A model generated the notes under the pieces. That model searched no databases. It was not told the origin of the DNA and worked only from the letters and a program-made list of their open reading frames with translations. Of a stretch of 64,000 bases of DNA, positions 1-9,301 are shown one piece after another; positions within the stretch are counted from its first letter, which is position 1, and each line of letters begins with the position of its first letter. The position numbers and the translations under genes were made by a program. The DNA is taken from positions 409,122-473,121 of the forward strand of contig NZ_JABEPP010000005.1 of the NCBI RefSeq assembly GCF_013044135.1. The letters are read 5' to 3'. The stretch is from Enterovirga aerilata (lineage in GTDB: Bacteria > Pseudomonadota > Alphaproteobacteria > Rhizobiales > Beijerinckiaceae).

Positions 1-473
1 TCGAGCTCGCCCCACATGTTGCGGACGAACACTTCCGGGTGCTCGTCGGCGAGCACCGCGTCCTTCGACAGGTGGTTGATGACGAGGTCGGCCATCACGT
101 TCAGGCCGTGCCTGCGCGCCTCGTCCACGAAGGAGCGGATCTGGTCGTCGTCGCTCCCCCCGCCCTCGTCCCGGAACCGCGCGTCGAGCTTCGTGACGTC
201 CTTGATCGCGTAGAGGCTGCCGGAAAAGCCCGCCTGGTGAAACGGGTTCACATAGACCCAGTCGAAATTCATCGCCGCGATGCGCGGCAGTTCCGCCTTC
301 CAGGCCGAAACGGTCCCGACCAGAAGCGGGAAAAGATTGTAGATGCGGGGCCCAGGCTTCACCTGCCGGGCCCGCTCCGCCGCGGCCTGCGGCCCGACGG
401 GGGTCGCGTGATGATCCGTTGTGGCGGCGTCCAGCATGGGCCCCTTGCCCTTGCCCTCGATGCGTGCGCTCAT
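1..473 (-). CDS. GlgE-like GH13 glycosyl hydrolase (3' end outside window)
   Basis: Only the first 157 codons are visible. The protein begins about 40 residues before a GH13 barrel: IYNLFPLLVG, then NFDWVYVNPF and the region-I-like segment VMADLVINHLS. These resemble the catalytic barrel of GlgE (alpha-1,4-glucan:maltose-1-phosphate maltosyltransferase) or a related alpha-amylase. No N-terminal maltosyltransferase accessory domain precedes the barrel, unlike classical GlgE. The ATG at 473 overlaps the stop of the malQ-treY fusion (ATGA), so it is the last visible gene of the trehalose/glycogen operon. It could also be a TreS-like or plain amylase; the missing C-terminus decides. Confidence 0.75.
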   Translation of the reverse strand, partial: MSARIEGKGKGPMLDAATTDHHATPVGPQAAAERARQVKPGPRIYNLFPLLVGTVSAWKAELPRIAAMNFDWVYVNPFHQAGFSGSLYAIKDVTKLDARFRDEGGGSDDDQIRSFVDEARRHGLNVMADLVINHLSKDAVLADEHPEVFVRNMWGEL

Positions 474-3400
474 TCGGCCCTCCTCAGGACCGAAACGGGC
501 AGCGCGGCGAAAAGCTCCCGCGCGGCGACACCGTCCTGGCCGGCATGGATCTCGCGATCGTCGAGGATGCTCCGCCAGCGCCCGACGGGCACGGGAGCGG
601 TCAGATCCCCCCAGGCTTCGCCGAGCGGCAGCCCATCTCCATCGGGAAGCCGGCTCGCCCCGCGCGGCACGACCGCGATCAGTTCCTCCGTCCCGCTCCG
701 CCGGCGGAAGGCTACGATCCGCGCGCCCGTATCCGACGTCCCGAGCGGCTCGTATGATCCGTCGGCATAGAGATCGGGGCGGGCGGCGCGATCGTTGAGA
801 AGCCGCGCGAGCACGTGCTGCTTGACGCGGCCGTCCTGCCAGGAGCGTGCGAGCTCGGCCGGCGGAGCCTCCGCGTCGAGCGCGCGGGCGCGGCTCGCGT
901 AATCGACCGGCCGGCGGTTGTCGGGATCGACGAGGGAGAAGTCCCAGAAGCCGCAGCCCTGGTAGGTGTCGGGCACGCCAGGCAGCGTGCATTTGAGCAC
1001 CGTGCGGGCGAGCCCGTTGACCGCACCCGCCCGCGCGAGGCGGGCCGCGAGCGGGCGGAAGCGGGACAGGAAGGCCGAACCCGGCGCAAGGCAGGCGTCG
1101 ACGAGCCTCCTGGCCGCGCTCTCGTAGGCCTCGTTCGGGTCCACCCAGCTCGAATGGCGCTTCGCCTCGCGCAAGGCCTTCTCGACATAGCCGTGGAAGC
1201 GCGTGCGGAAACGCTCCAGCTCGTCCGCGCCGTCCGCTTGGAGGATCTCAAGCGGCAGCGCGCCGAGCAGGGCCTGGAGCAGCATGTAATGGTCGTTCGG
1301 ATCGGGTGCGACGGCGCCCTCGACTCGGCCGAGATGCGGGGCGGCGACCTCCTGCCAAGCCGCGAGCGCCTCGCGCCAAGCTTCCGGCATCTCCGAGAGC
1401 GCGTTGAGCCGGGCGCGCGCATCCTCGCCGCGCTTGGTGTCGTGCGTGGCGGTCGCGATCATGGCGTTGGGCCAGGACCGCGCCCGCTCCTCATTCGCCT
1501 TGTGGAAGGCGGCGAGCGGCACGCCGAAATGGCCGGGATCGCCGCCGACCTCGTTGAGCGAGATCAGCCGCGCATAGCGATAGAAGAGGGTGTCCTCCAG
1601 GCTCTTCGCCATGACCGGGCCGGTGAGCTGCTGGAAGCGCCGGCGGAAGCGGGCGACATGGTCGGGCGCGGGGCGGCCGGGCCCTTCGGTCTCGACCCGG
1701 CCGAGCAGCGCGGAGGCCGCGAAATCGTGGACGGAGCGGTCCGGCAGGGCGCTGCGGCGCTTCGCGGCCGCGACGGTGGATTCGATGAGCTCGACGTCCT
1801 CCGGCGAAGGCTCCTCGGTGATGTAGCTGCGATAGACCGGGAAACGGGCGATGATCTCGATCAGCGCGACCCGGATGGCGTAGACCGTGTAGTCGCGCGT
1901 GCGCCGGTCGCCGTCGGCGATGCGCTTCAGGTCCGAGACGAGCACCTCGAGCTCGCTCGCGAAGCTCGACACCAGGATTTCGATCTTGGCGGCGCGGAGC
2001 TGCTCCTCGTAGGAGCCCTCCAGGCCCGTGAAGTCGCGGTAGATCCGCTCGAACTCCCCGGCCGCGGCCGTATCGACGAAGATGCCGTCGATGAGGTTCA
2101 GGACATCGTAGCCGGTCGTGCCGGCGATCGGCCAGGGCCGCAGCGGCTCGCCCGGCTCCAGGATCTTCTCCACCACGATATAGAAGCCCGGCCCGAGCGC
2201 GCTCTGCAGCTTCTGGACGTAGCCCTCCGGATCGGCGAGCCCATCGATGTGGTCGATGCGCAGGCCGTGGACCCGGCCCTCGCGTACGAGCCGGAAGACG
2301 AGCGCATGCGCCGCCTCGAAGATCTCGGGAAGCTCCACCCGGATGCCGCCGAGCCCGTTGATGTCGAAGAAGCGGCGGTAGTTGATGTCGCTCGCCGCGA
2401 CGCGCCAATGCGCGGGCCGGTAGGCCTGCATCTCCAGGATGCGGTGGAGCGTTCCGAAACTCTCGGGCAGGCCGGGGACGCCGTTCACGACCGCGATCGC
2501 CCGTTCCAGGGCGGCGCGCAGCGCGTCCGAGCTCGTGACGGCGGCGGCGAGGCGGCGCTTCAGGAGCTCCGCCTCCTCGGGAAAGGCGGCCCGCCGCTCC
2601 GGCGAGGTCTCCTCCACCATGGTCCGCAGCCGGTCGGAAACGGCGATCACCTCCGCATGGCCCTCCAGCTCGTCGAGTACCGCAAGCGCGCGGTCGAGGA
2701 CGAGCGGATAGGAGAGCGGCGTGATCGGCAGCCGGTGCTCGTGGTGCCAGACGCTGAAGGACCCCTCGGCCTCGTCGAAGGCGAGTCTGAGGTCGCCGTT
2801 CTCCAGCGCGTCGCCGTAGCGCTCGCCGAGTACCGGAATGATCAGCTTGCCGTTGGCGCCGAGCCGCTCCCAGTCGATGTCGAAGGCGCGGGCATGGGGC
2901 GAGAGCTGGCCCCATTCGAGGGTGGAAAGCCACCAGGGATTGTCCGCGCCGCCGACGCCGAGATGGTTCGGCACGACGTCGAGGATCAGGCAGAGCCCGT
3001 GCTCCTTCAGGGCGTCGGAGAGGCGGCGGAACCCCTCCTCCCCGCCCAGCTCCGGATTGATCGCGGAGGGGTCGACGATGTCGTAGCCATGCGTCGAGCC
3101 CGGCCGCGCCTTGGCGATCGGCGAGGAATAGACATGGCTGATGCCGAGCTTCTTCAGGTAGGGCAGCGCCTCGATCGCGTGGTCGAAGGTGAAGTCCTTG
3201 TGGAACTGGAAGCGGTAGGTCGCGCGCGGCGGCGGCGAGGAGAGCGGGCTCGTGGTCGCCCGCGTGCCCCGGCCCTCGGCCGAGACGGCGGCCGCGATCT
3301 TGGCCAGCGGCCCGCCCGGCGCGCCGATGGTCGCGATGTCGAGGTCGAGCTTGCGCCGCCAGTTCGGGTGGCCTTCCGTCGTGCCGGGCATGTTGGGCTG

Positions 3401-5338
3401 GCTGCGCGAGCCGAGCACGTCCTCGTACTGGATGGCGTTCAGGGCCGAGGGCGTGCGCGCCAGATAGCGCATCACGGCTTCCGTCGGCGGTTCGTCCGGC
3501 GGCTCGGGCGAGGGCAGGAGCCGTTCTGCGTGCAGCGCCTGGGCGAGCTTCTCGCGCTCGACCACCCGCTCCCGGCGCTCCTTCTCGGCACGTTCCGGAT
3601 CGTAGATCCCGAGGCTCTGGCGAAGGTCGGTGTCGAGGCCGCGCCACCAGCCCACGAAGGTGGGCAGGTCGTGGGTCGTGACGACGGTCAGCGCGTCCGC
3701 CGGGTATTCGGCCGGCGGCTTGAAGCCGCCATCCCCGCTCCGCTCGAAGGAGAGGACGCGATAGCTGAGGATGCCGGACCGCATGATCGCGTCCGAGAAG
3801 CCCTCCGGACCCGTGCCGAGATCCTCCGCGATGACGAGCGACTTCTGGCGGTGGCTCTCCAGCCGCAGCACGGCGAGCATTGCCTCGAAGGGGTAGCTGA
3901 CATAGGCGCCGGCCGCGCCGCTCTCGCCGACGGGAATCAGGTAGAGCCGCTCGAGCTGGAACGCATGATCGATCCGGATCGCGCCGGCATGCCGCATATT
4001 GGCCTGGACGAGATCCCGGAAGGCCGCCAGCCCCTGTTCCTCCAGCACGAGGGGGTCGAGCGGCGGGAGGCCCCAATCCTGCCCCTGCGGCGCGAGCAGG
4101 TCGGGCGGTGCGCCGATGGACAGCGTGTTTCCGAACCGCTCCGGATGCGACCAGATCTCCGATCCGCCGCGGTCGGAGCCGACCGCCAGGTCGCGGTAGA
4201 GGCCGAGCGACATGCCCGCCCGCTTCGCCGCCTGCGAGGCGGCCGCGAGCTGGCGGTCGGCGAGGTATTGCAGCCAGGCATGGTACTCGACGCGGTCGTG
4301 CTTCTCGGCTGCGAAGCGCCGGACGGCCTCCGAGCCGTTCCGCCGGTACTCCTCCGGCCAGTCGCCGAGCCACCACCGGCCTTCGGCCCGGAAATGCTCG
4401 TGCAGGGCCTCGAAGGTGGCGTGAGACAGGAGCTTCTCGCCATGCTCGCGGCGGAAAGCGGCAAAGCCGTCCTCGTCCGCCCTGCCGCGCTCCTGCCAGA
4501 GCGCCTCCAGCACCGGCGAGAGCTCGGTCCATATCCCGGCATGGTCGACGAGCGCCGCATCGCGCAGGGCCGCGATCCGGGCGGCACGGCCCTCCTCCTC
4601 GAGCATCCCGGCCGCCCGGCTCCCCGCGAAGCCCGGCACGGCTTTGGGGTCGATATGGATCGTCTCCAGGAACAGCCTGGAGGACGGGGAATAGGGCGAG
4701 ATCTTGGTGCGGTCCGCCGAGAAGAGCGCGTGGACCGGGCTGAGGCCGAGGAAGGACGCGCCGAGCGGACCCGCGCCAGAGGCCGCTTCCCCGATATCGG
4801 CATAGCTGCCGATCCCGAGGTTCGAGCCGGAGCGGAAGGAATAGACCTGCGCCGCGAGGCCCCAGGCCCGTCCGCCGCGACGCATCCAGCCCGGCTGCCA
4901 GCAGCGCTCCGGCGCGACGATCAGCGTCGAGCGCGCTCGCTCCCCGCCCGCCTCGACATCGAGTTCGTAGTAGCCCTCGGGCAGGACCGGCAGGTGCAGC
5001 ATGCGCCCCTGCGCGGACCGTCCCTCGCGGACATGTCCCGCCTCGTCTGTCAGGCGCCAGGAGACCCGCTCGCCGGCATTCGGCCGCAGCCGGATGTCGG
5101 CCGGCCGGCGCGGCGCGAGGGTCACGAGCTTCGGGACGATCGCGTTCCGGAACGCCTCGATCCGCGCGAGGCTGTCCTGCGCCTCCCGGTCCGTGCCGGC
5201 CGGAAAGCCCAGATGGCCGAGGATGCCTCGCCGGCGCTCCGGTTCGATCTCGACTGGCTGTCCGTGGGCGTCGGTATAGCGGCTCGGAATGCCGACCAGC
5301 TCCGAAAGCCGGCCGATCAGGCTGTCCTCACCGCTCAT
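470..5338 (-). CDS. malQ-treY: 4-alpha-glucanotransferase / malto-oligosyltrehalose synthase fusion
   Basis: This 1622-residue protein joins two GH13/GH77 enzymes. Residues up to about 690 are MalQ-like: AIRIDHAFQL with the nucleophile Asp near 454, IAEDLGT with the acid Glu, and TTHDLP near 554. A short Ser/Pro-rich linker follows. From about 700 the protein is TreY-like: DVVPNHLG near 789, GLRIDHIDGL near 1028, VVEKIL near 1057, ATHDTKRGE near 1300. TreY converts the reducing end of maltodextrins to a trehalosyl unit, and MalQ would redistribute glucan chains to supply it. All catalytic residues of both halves look intact. The start overlaps the treZ stop by 11 bases, implying coupling. Confidence 0.93.
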   Translation of the reverse strand: MSGEDSLIGRLSELVGIPSRYTDAHGQPVEIEPERRRGILGHLGFPAGTDREAQDSLARIEAFRNAIVPKLVTLAPRRPADIRLRPNAGERVSWRLTDEAGHVREGRSAQGRMLHLPVLPEGYYELDVEAGGERARSTLIVAPERCWQPGWMRRGGRAWGLAAQVYSFRSGSNLGIGSYADIGEAASGAGPLGASFLGLSPVHALFSADRTKISPYSPSSRLFLETIHIDPKAVPGFAGSRAAGMLEEEGRAARIAALRDAALVDHAGIWTELSPVLEALWQERGRADEDGFAAFRREHGEKLLSHATFEALHEHFRAEGRWWLGDWPEEYRRNGSEAVRRFAAEKHDRVEYHAWLQYLADRQLAAASQAAKRAGMSLGLYRDLAVGSDRGGSEIWSHPERFGNTLSIGAPPDLLAPQGQDWGLPPLDPLVLEEQGLAAFRDLVQANMRHAGAIRIDHAFQLERLYLIPVGESGAAGAYVSYPFEAMLAVLRLESHRQKSLVIAEDLGTGPEGFSDAIMRSGILSYRVLSFERSGDGGFKPPAEYPADALTVVTTHDLPTFVGWWRGLDTDLRQSLGIYDPERAEKERRERVVEREKLAQALHAERLLPSPEPPDEPPTEAVMRYLARTPSALNAIQYEDVLGSRSQPNMPGTTEGHPNWRRKLDLDIATIGAPGGPLAKIAAAVSAEGRGTRATTSPLSSPPPRATYRFQFHKDFTFDHAIEALPYLKKLGISHVYSSPIAKARPGSTHGYDIVDPSAINPELGGEEGFRRLSDALKEHGLCLILDVVPNHLGVGGADNPWWLSTLEWGQLSPHARAFDIDWERLGANGKLIIPVLGERYGDALENGDLRLAFDEAEGSFSVWHHEHRLPITPLSYPLVLDRALAVLDELEGHAEVIAVSDRLRTMVEETSPERRAAFPEEAELLKRRLAAAVTSSDALRAALERAIAVVNGVPGLPESFGTLHRILEMQAYRPAHWRVAASDINYRRFFDINGLGGIRVELPEIFEAAHALVFRLVREGRVHGLRIDHIDGLADPEGYVQKLQSALGPGFYIVVEKILEPGEPLRPWPIAGTTGYDVLNLIDGIFVDTAAAGEFERIYRDFTGLEGSYEEQLRAAKIEILVSSFASELEVLVSDLKRIADGDRRTRDYTVYAIRVALIEIIARFPVYRSYITEEPSPEDVELIESTVAAAKRRSALPDRSVHDFAASALLGRVETEGPGRPAPDHVARFRRRFQQLTGPVMAKSLEDTLFYRYARLISLNEVGGDPGHFGVPLAAFHKANEERARSWPNAMIATATHDTKRGEDARARLNALSEMPEAWREALAAWQEVAAPHLGRVEGAVAPDPNDHYMLLQALLGALPLEILQADGADELERFRTRFHGYVEKALREAKRHSSWVDPNEAYESAARRLVDACLAPGSAFLSRFRPLAARLARAGAVNGLARTVLKCTLPGVPDTYQGCGFWDFSLVDPDNRRPVDYASRARALDAEAPPAELARSWQDGRVKQHVLARLLNDRAARPDLYADGSYEPLGTSDTGARIVAFRRRSGTEELIAVVPRGASRLPDGDGLPLGEAWGDLTAPVPVGRWRSILDDREIHAGQDGVAARELFAALPVSVLRRAE

Positions 5339-7154
5339 CCGCAGCTCCGGTCATGAAGAACCCGGCCCAGGCCGGGAGAAGCGGGCCGGGTCCGGTCGTG
5401 TCGAGGCCGGGGCTCGCCCAGATCAAACGACCGGAATACCCGCCCGGGAGTTCCATCGCCTCGGACCCGAGATTCGCGACGAAACGCAGCGTGCCGCCGT
5501 CGAACCGCCAGGTGACATCGATCGAGCGCGGGGTCGGCATCCGGCCCTCGGCCCCCCTATACCGGGTCTTCGTCAGCGGGATGACGTGCTCGCGCCTGAG
5601 CGCGATGAGCCGGCGCGTGTCGGCGAGCACGGAGGCATGCGGCTCCCGCTCCGCCTCGCTCCAGTCGAGGGTGGAGCGCTGGAAGGTCGCCTCGGCCGTC
5701 GGGTCCGGGATGGTCTCGGCCGCGGCGGGATCGCTGAAGGCGGCGAAATGCTGGAACTCGCGCCTGCGCCCCTCGCGCACGGCGCGCGACAGATCCTCGT
5801 CCGGCGCGAAATCGACGAAGAACTGATACGGCGCGGAAGCCGACCATTCCTCCCCCATGAACAGCATCGGGATCTGGGGGGAGAGAAGCAGGCCCGCCCG
5901 CGCCAGCGCCAGCCGGTTCGGGTCCGCAAGGGCGGACAGGCGGTCGCCGAAGGCCCGATTCCCGATCTGGTCGTGGTTCTGGAGGAAGGCCACGAAGGCC
6001 GAGGGCGGAAGATGACCCGAGGGCTCGCCGCGCAGCTTGCCGCCGGCATGCCGGGAGGGATCGCCCTGGTAGCCGAAACCTTCCGTCAGGCAGCGCAGGA
6101 GGCGCTCGACCGGCTTGTCCGAGAAGTCCTGGTAATAGGCCTCGCTCTCGCCGGTCAGCAGGACGTGCCAGCAATGGTGGACGTCATCGTTCCACTGCGC
6201 CGTGTGCAGGAGAGGCCTGCCGGCCTCGTCCCGCTCCAGCCAGCGCGCCTGGTTCTTCTCGTTCTCCAGCACCAGGTGGACATGCCTGCCGGGCGAGGCT
6301 GCGCGCGCCCGCTCGGCGATCTCGGCGAGGATGTTGTGCTCGCTGTCGTCGAGGATCGCGTGAACCGCGTCGAAGCGAAGGCCGTCGACGTTGAACTCTT
6401 CGATCCAGTAGAGCGCGTTGTGAATGAAGAAGTCGCGGACGGGGCGACCTTCCCGGCCGTCGAAGTTCAGGCCGGGCCCCCAGGGGGTCTGATGGCGCTC
6501 GGTGAAGAACTGCTCGGCATACTGGCCGAGATAGTTCCCGGCGGGACCGAAGTGGTTATAGACCACGTCGATCAGCACCATGATCCCGAGGGAATGCGCG
6601 CGATCGATGAAGCGCTTCAGGTCCTCCGGGCGGCCGTAGATCGAATCCGGCGCATAGGGCAGCACGCCGTCATAGCCCCAGTTGCGGCTCCCGGCGAAGT
6701 CGGCGAGCGGCAGCAGCTCGACGGCCGTGACGCCCAGATCGGCGAGCGCGGGCAGCCGCTCGGCGAAGGCCGCATAGGTCCCCTCCGGCGTCGCGGTGCC
6801 GACATGGGCCTCATAGATGACCGCCTCTTCCCAGGGCCGGCCGGCCCAGCCCCGATCCTGCCAGTCGTAGGAGCGCGGATCGACGACCTCGCTGAGCCCC
6901 GATACGTCGTCCGGCTGAAAGCGCGAGGCCGGATCCGGAACGACGGTGTCGCCGTCGATGCGGAAGCCGTAGCGGCTGCCGTCGCGCGCCTCAGGCAGGA
7001 CGAGCCGCCGCCAGCCACCGCCCGCATCGGGCATGTCGTGCTCGGCCCCGTCCACAACGAGCGCAACGCTCCCCGCGCTCGGGGCCCAGAGCGCGAACCG
7101 CACTCCGCGATCCATGACCTCGGCCCCGAACGGCATGGCATGCCGTCGCCGCAT
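5328..7154 (-). CDS. treZ: Malto-oligosyltrehalose trehalohydrolase TreZ
   Basis: TreZ releases free trehalose from maltooligosyl-trehalose made by TreY. The 608-residue protein has an N-terminal immunoglobulin-like domain (RFALWAP) and a GH13 barrel: DVVYNHFGP near 196, GLRFDAVHAI near 260 with the catalytic Asp, VLENEKN near 296 with Glu, and FLQNHDQIGNR near 395. The NEKN and NHDQIGN forms are typical of TreZ rather than GlgB. It lies 4 bases after glgX and overlaps the following malQ-treY fusion. ATG 7154 follows AGGATAGGG; the in-frame ATG at 7136 is an alternative start. Confidence 0.94.
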   Translation of the reverse strand: MRRRHAMPFGAEVMDRGVRFALWAPSAGSVALVVDGAEHDMPDAGGGWRRLVLPEARDGSRYGFRIDGDTVVPDPASRFQPDDVSGLSEVVDPRSYDWQDRGWAGRPWEEAVIYEAHVGTATPEGTYAAFAERLPALADLGVTAVELLPLADFAGSRNWGYDGVLPYAPDSIYGRPEDLKRFIDRAHSLGIMVLIDVVYNHFGPAGNYLGQYAEQFFTERHQTPWGPGLNFDGREGRPVRDFFIHNALYWIEEFNVDGLRFDAVHAILDDSEHNILAEIAERARAASPGRHVHLVLENEKNQARWLERDEAGRPLLHTAQWNDDVHHCWHVLLTGESEAYYQDFSDKPVERLLRCLTEGFGYQGDPSRHAGGKLRGEPSGHLPPSAFVAFLQNHDQIGNRAFGDRLSALADPNRLALARAGLLLSPQIPMLFMGEEWSASAPYQFFVDFAPDEDLSRAVREGRRREFQHFAAFSDPAAAETIPDPTAEATFQRSTLDWSEAEREPHASVLADTRRLIALRREHVIPLTKTRYRGAEGRMPTPRSIDVTWRFDGGTLRFVANLGSEAMELPGGYSGRLIWASPGLDTTGPGPLLPAWAGFFMTGAADER

Positions 7155-7158
7155 GTCC

Positions 7159-9261
7159 CTATCCTGTCTGCTTGATGCCCCTGAAGAGTATCACGGAACG
7201 GGGCTCGACAATGAAGGTTCCGCCGGCCTGACACGTCCGTTCGGGAGCGTCCGGACGGCCCGTGGGAATGCCCGTATCGAGGAGGGGCGCCCAGCCGGCG
7301 GCGCCCAGTCCGGGCACCGCGAACCGGATCGCGGCGTCACCCGAATTGAGGAGCGCGAACAGCATCCGGCCATCCGGCGCATCGCTTCCCAGCACCATCC
7401 CGAGCGCCCTGCGATGCTCGTCCTGCCACTCGCCGGCCGCGATCTCGCCGCCGTCCGGCTTGAGCCAATGGACGTCCTTGAGCCCGGTTCCGGGATCGGG
7501 GATCCCGTACAGGAACCCGGTGCGCCGGAGCGCCGCGTGGGAGCGGCGGATGTCGGCCAGATAGGCAACGAAGTCGGGGAGGGCCGGATCCTCCTCCGCG
7601 CCGCGCTCCCAGTCCAGCCAGGCAGTCGGGTTATCCTGGCAATAGGCGTTGTTGTTGCCGCCCTGGCTGCGCGAGAGCTCGTCCCCCATGAGCAGCATCG
7701 GCACGCCCTGGGCCAGCATCGCGGTCGCGAGCAGGTTCCGCTTCTGCCGGGCGCGGAGCGCGCGGACGGCCGGATCGTCGGTCGGGCCCTCCACGCCGCA
7801 ATTCCAGGAATGGTTGTGGCCGTGGCCGTCCCGGTTCTCCTCCCCGTTCGCCCAGTTGTGGCGCCGTTCGTAGGCGACGAGATCGGCGAGCGTGTAGCCG
7901 TCATGCGAGGCCACGTAGTTCACGCTCGCGCAGGGGCCGCGCCCGCTCGGCTCGAAGATCTCGCGCGATCCGGCGATGGCCCGCACGAGGCCCGGGACCT
8001 GCCCCTCCTCGCCGCGCCAGAAGCGCCGGACAGGATCCCGGAACAGGTCGTTCCACTCTCCCCAGCCGGGAGGAAACCCGCCCAGCCGATAGCCGCCCTC
8101 GCCGATATCCCAGGGCTCCGCGATCAGCTTGACGCGGCCGAGCACCGGGTCGGCCGCGAGCTGGGCGAAGAACGGGCACTCGGGATCGAAGTCGTAGGGA
8201 TTGCGGGCGAGCGTCGAGGCCAGATCGAACCGGAACCCGTCGACGTGGTATTCCTCGACCCAGAGCCGGAGCGAGTCGAGCACATGGCGGACGACCGCCG
8301 GCCGGCTCAGATCCAGGGAGTTGCCGCAGCCGGTGCAGTTGAAGGTGCGGCGCGGATCGCCGGGCGCGGGCTTGTAGTAGACCGCGTTGTCGATGCCCCG
8401 GAAGGAGAGGGTCGGACCCGTCTCCTCCAGCTCCGCCGTGTGATTGTAGACGACGTCGAGGATCACCTCGATCCCGGCGCGGTGCAGGACGCGGACCGCC
8501 TCCTTGAGGCCGGGCAATCCGGCCGGACCGAGATAGCGCGCCTCGGGCGCGAAGAAGCCGAGGGAGGAGTAGCCCCAGTAGTTCGTCAGCCCCCGCTGCA
8601 CCAGAAAGCGGTCATCCGCGAAGGCGTGGATCGGCAGGAGTTCGATCGCCGTGACCCCGAGCCGCTGCAGATGCGCGACGATCGCCGGATGGCCGAGCGC
8701 CTCATAGGTGCCCCGCAGCTCGGGCGGGATGCCCGGGTGCAGCCGCGTCAGGCCTCTCACATGGGCTTCGTAGATCAGGGTCTCGGACCAGGGCCGGCGC
8801 GGCGGCGCATCGCCCCGCCAGTCGAAGGCTGGATCGACCACGACGCAGCGCGGCATGAAGGGCGCGCTGTCGCTCTCGCTGAAGCTGAGATCCGCCTCCT
8901 CCGCGTCCGGCAGGAACCCGTAGGTGGCGTCGTCCCACCGGATCGCGCCGCTCAGTAGGCGGGCATGCGGGTCGAGCAGGAGCTTGTTGGGATTGAAGCG
9001 GTGGCCGGCGAGCGGCTCGTACGGGCCGTGCACCCGGTAGCCGTAGAGCTGGCCGGGGCCGACGCCTTCCAGCCTGGCATGCCAGGTGTCCCCCGTCCGC
9101 TCGAGCGGAACCCGCGCGCGCTCCGCCGGCGCGTCCTCGTCGAACAGGCAGAGCTCGACCGCCTCGGCATGAGCGGAGAAGAGCGCGAACTCGACGCCCG
9201 TGCCGGTCCAGTTCGCTCCAAGGGCGGCTGGAACGGCCCCGGCGGGCACGGGGCCGGTCAC
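7159..9261 (-). CDS. glgX: Glycogen debranching enzyme GlgX
   Basis: The 700-residue length fits GlgX (isoamylase type), which hydrolyses alpha-1,6 branches of phosphorylase-limit glycogen and feeds linear maltodextrins to MalQ/TreYZ. An N-terminal CBM48 domain (VEFALFSAHAEAVELCLFD) precedes the GH13 barrel: DVVYNHTAE near 270, GFRFDLAST near 344 with the nucleophile, IAEPWD near 383 with the acid/base Glu, and ASHDGYTLADLV near 456. Hallmark GlgX strings such as NWANGEENRDGH and GDELSRSQGGNNNAYCQDN are present. It is 40 bases downstream of otsA and 4 bases upstream of treZ. Confidence 0.96.
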   Translation of the reverse strand: MTGPVPAGAVPAALGANWTGTGVEFALFSAHAEAVELCLFDEDAPAERARVPLERTGDTWHARLEGVGPGQLYGYRVHGPYEPLAGHRFNPNKLLLDPHARLLSGAIRWDDATYGFLPDAEEADLSFSESDSAPFMPRCVVVDPAFDWRGDAPPRRPWSETLIYEAHVRGLTRLHPGIPPELRGTYEALGHPAIVAHLQRLGVTAIELLPIHAFADDRFLVQRGLTNYWGYSSLGFFAPEARYLGPAGLPGLKEAVRVLHRAGIEVILDVVYNHTAELEETGPTLSFRGIDNAVYYKPAPGDPRRTFNCTGCGNSLDLSRPAVVRHVLDSLRLWVEEYHVDGFRFDLASTLARNPYDFDPECPFFAQLAADPVLGRVKLIAEPWDIGEGGYRLGGFPPGWGEWNDLFRDPVRRFWRGEEGQVPGLVRAIAGSREIFEPSGRGPCASVNYVASHDGYTLADLVAYERRHNWANGEENRDGHGHNHSWNCGVEGPTDDPAVRALRARQKRNLLATAMLAQGVPMLLMGDELSRSQGGNNNAYCQDNPTAWLDWERGAEEDPALPDFVAYLADIRRSHAALRRTGFLYGIPDPGTGLKDVHWLKPDGGEIAAGEWQDEHRRALGMVLGSDAPDGRMLFALLNSGDAAIRFAVPGLGAAGWAPLLDTGIPTGRPDAPERTCQAGGTFIVEPRSVILFRGIKQTG

Positions 9262-9301
9262 GGGAGGGAGCCCGGCCGGACCCCTCGCGCAGGCGATCCG
9301 G

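Noticed and set aside
815..5356. A 1513-codon open frame on the plus strand, antisense to malQ-treY
   Set aside because: Long antisense frames are normal in DNA of this GC content. Its translation is low-complexity Arg/Glu/Ala text with no domain, while the minus strand carries two intact enzymes.
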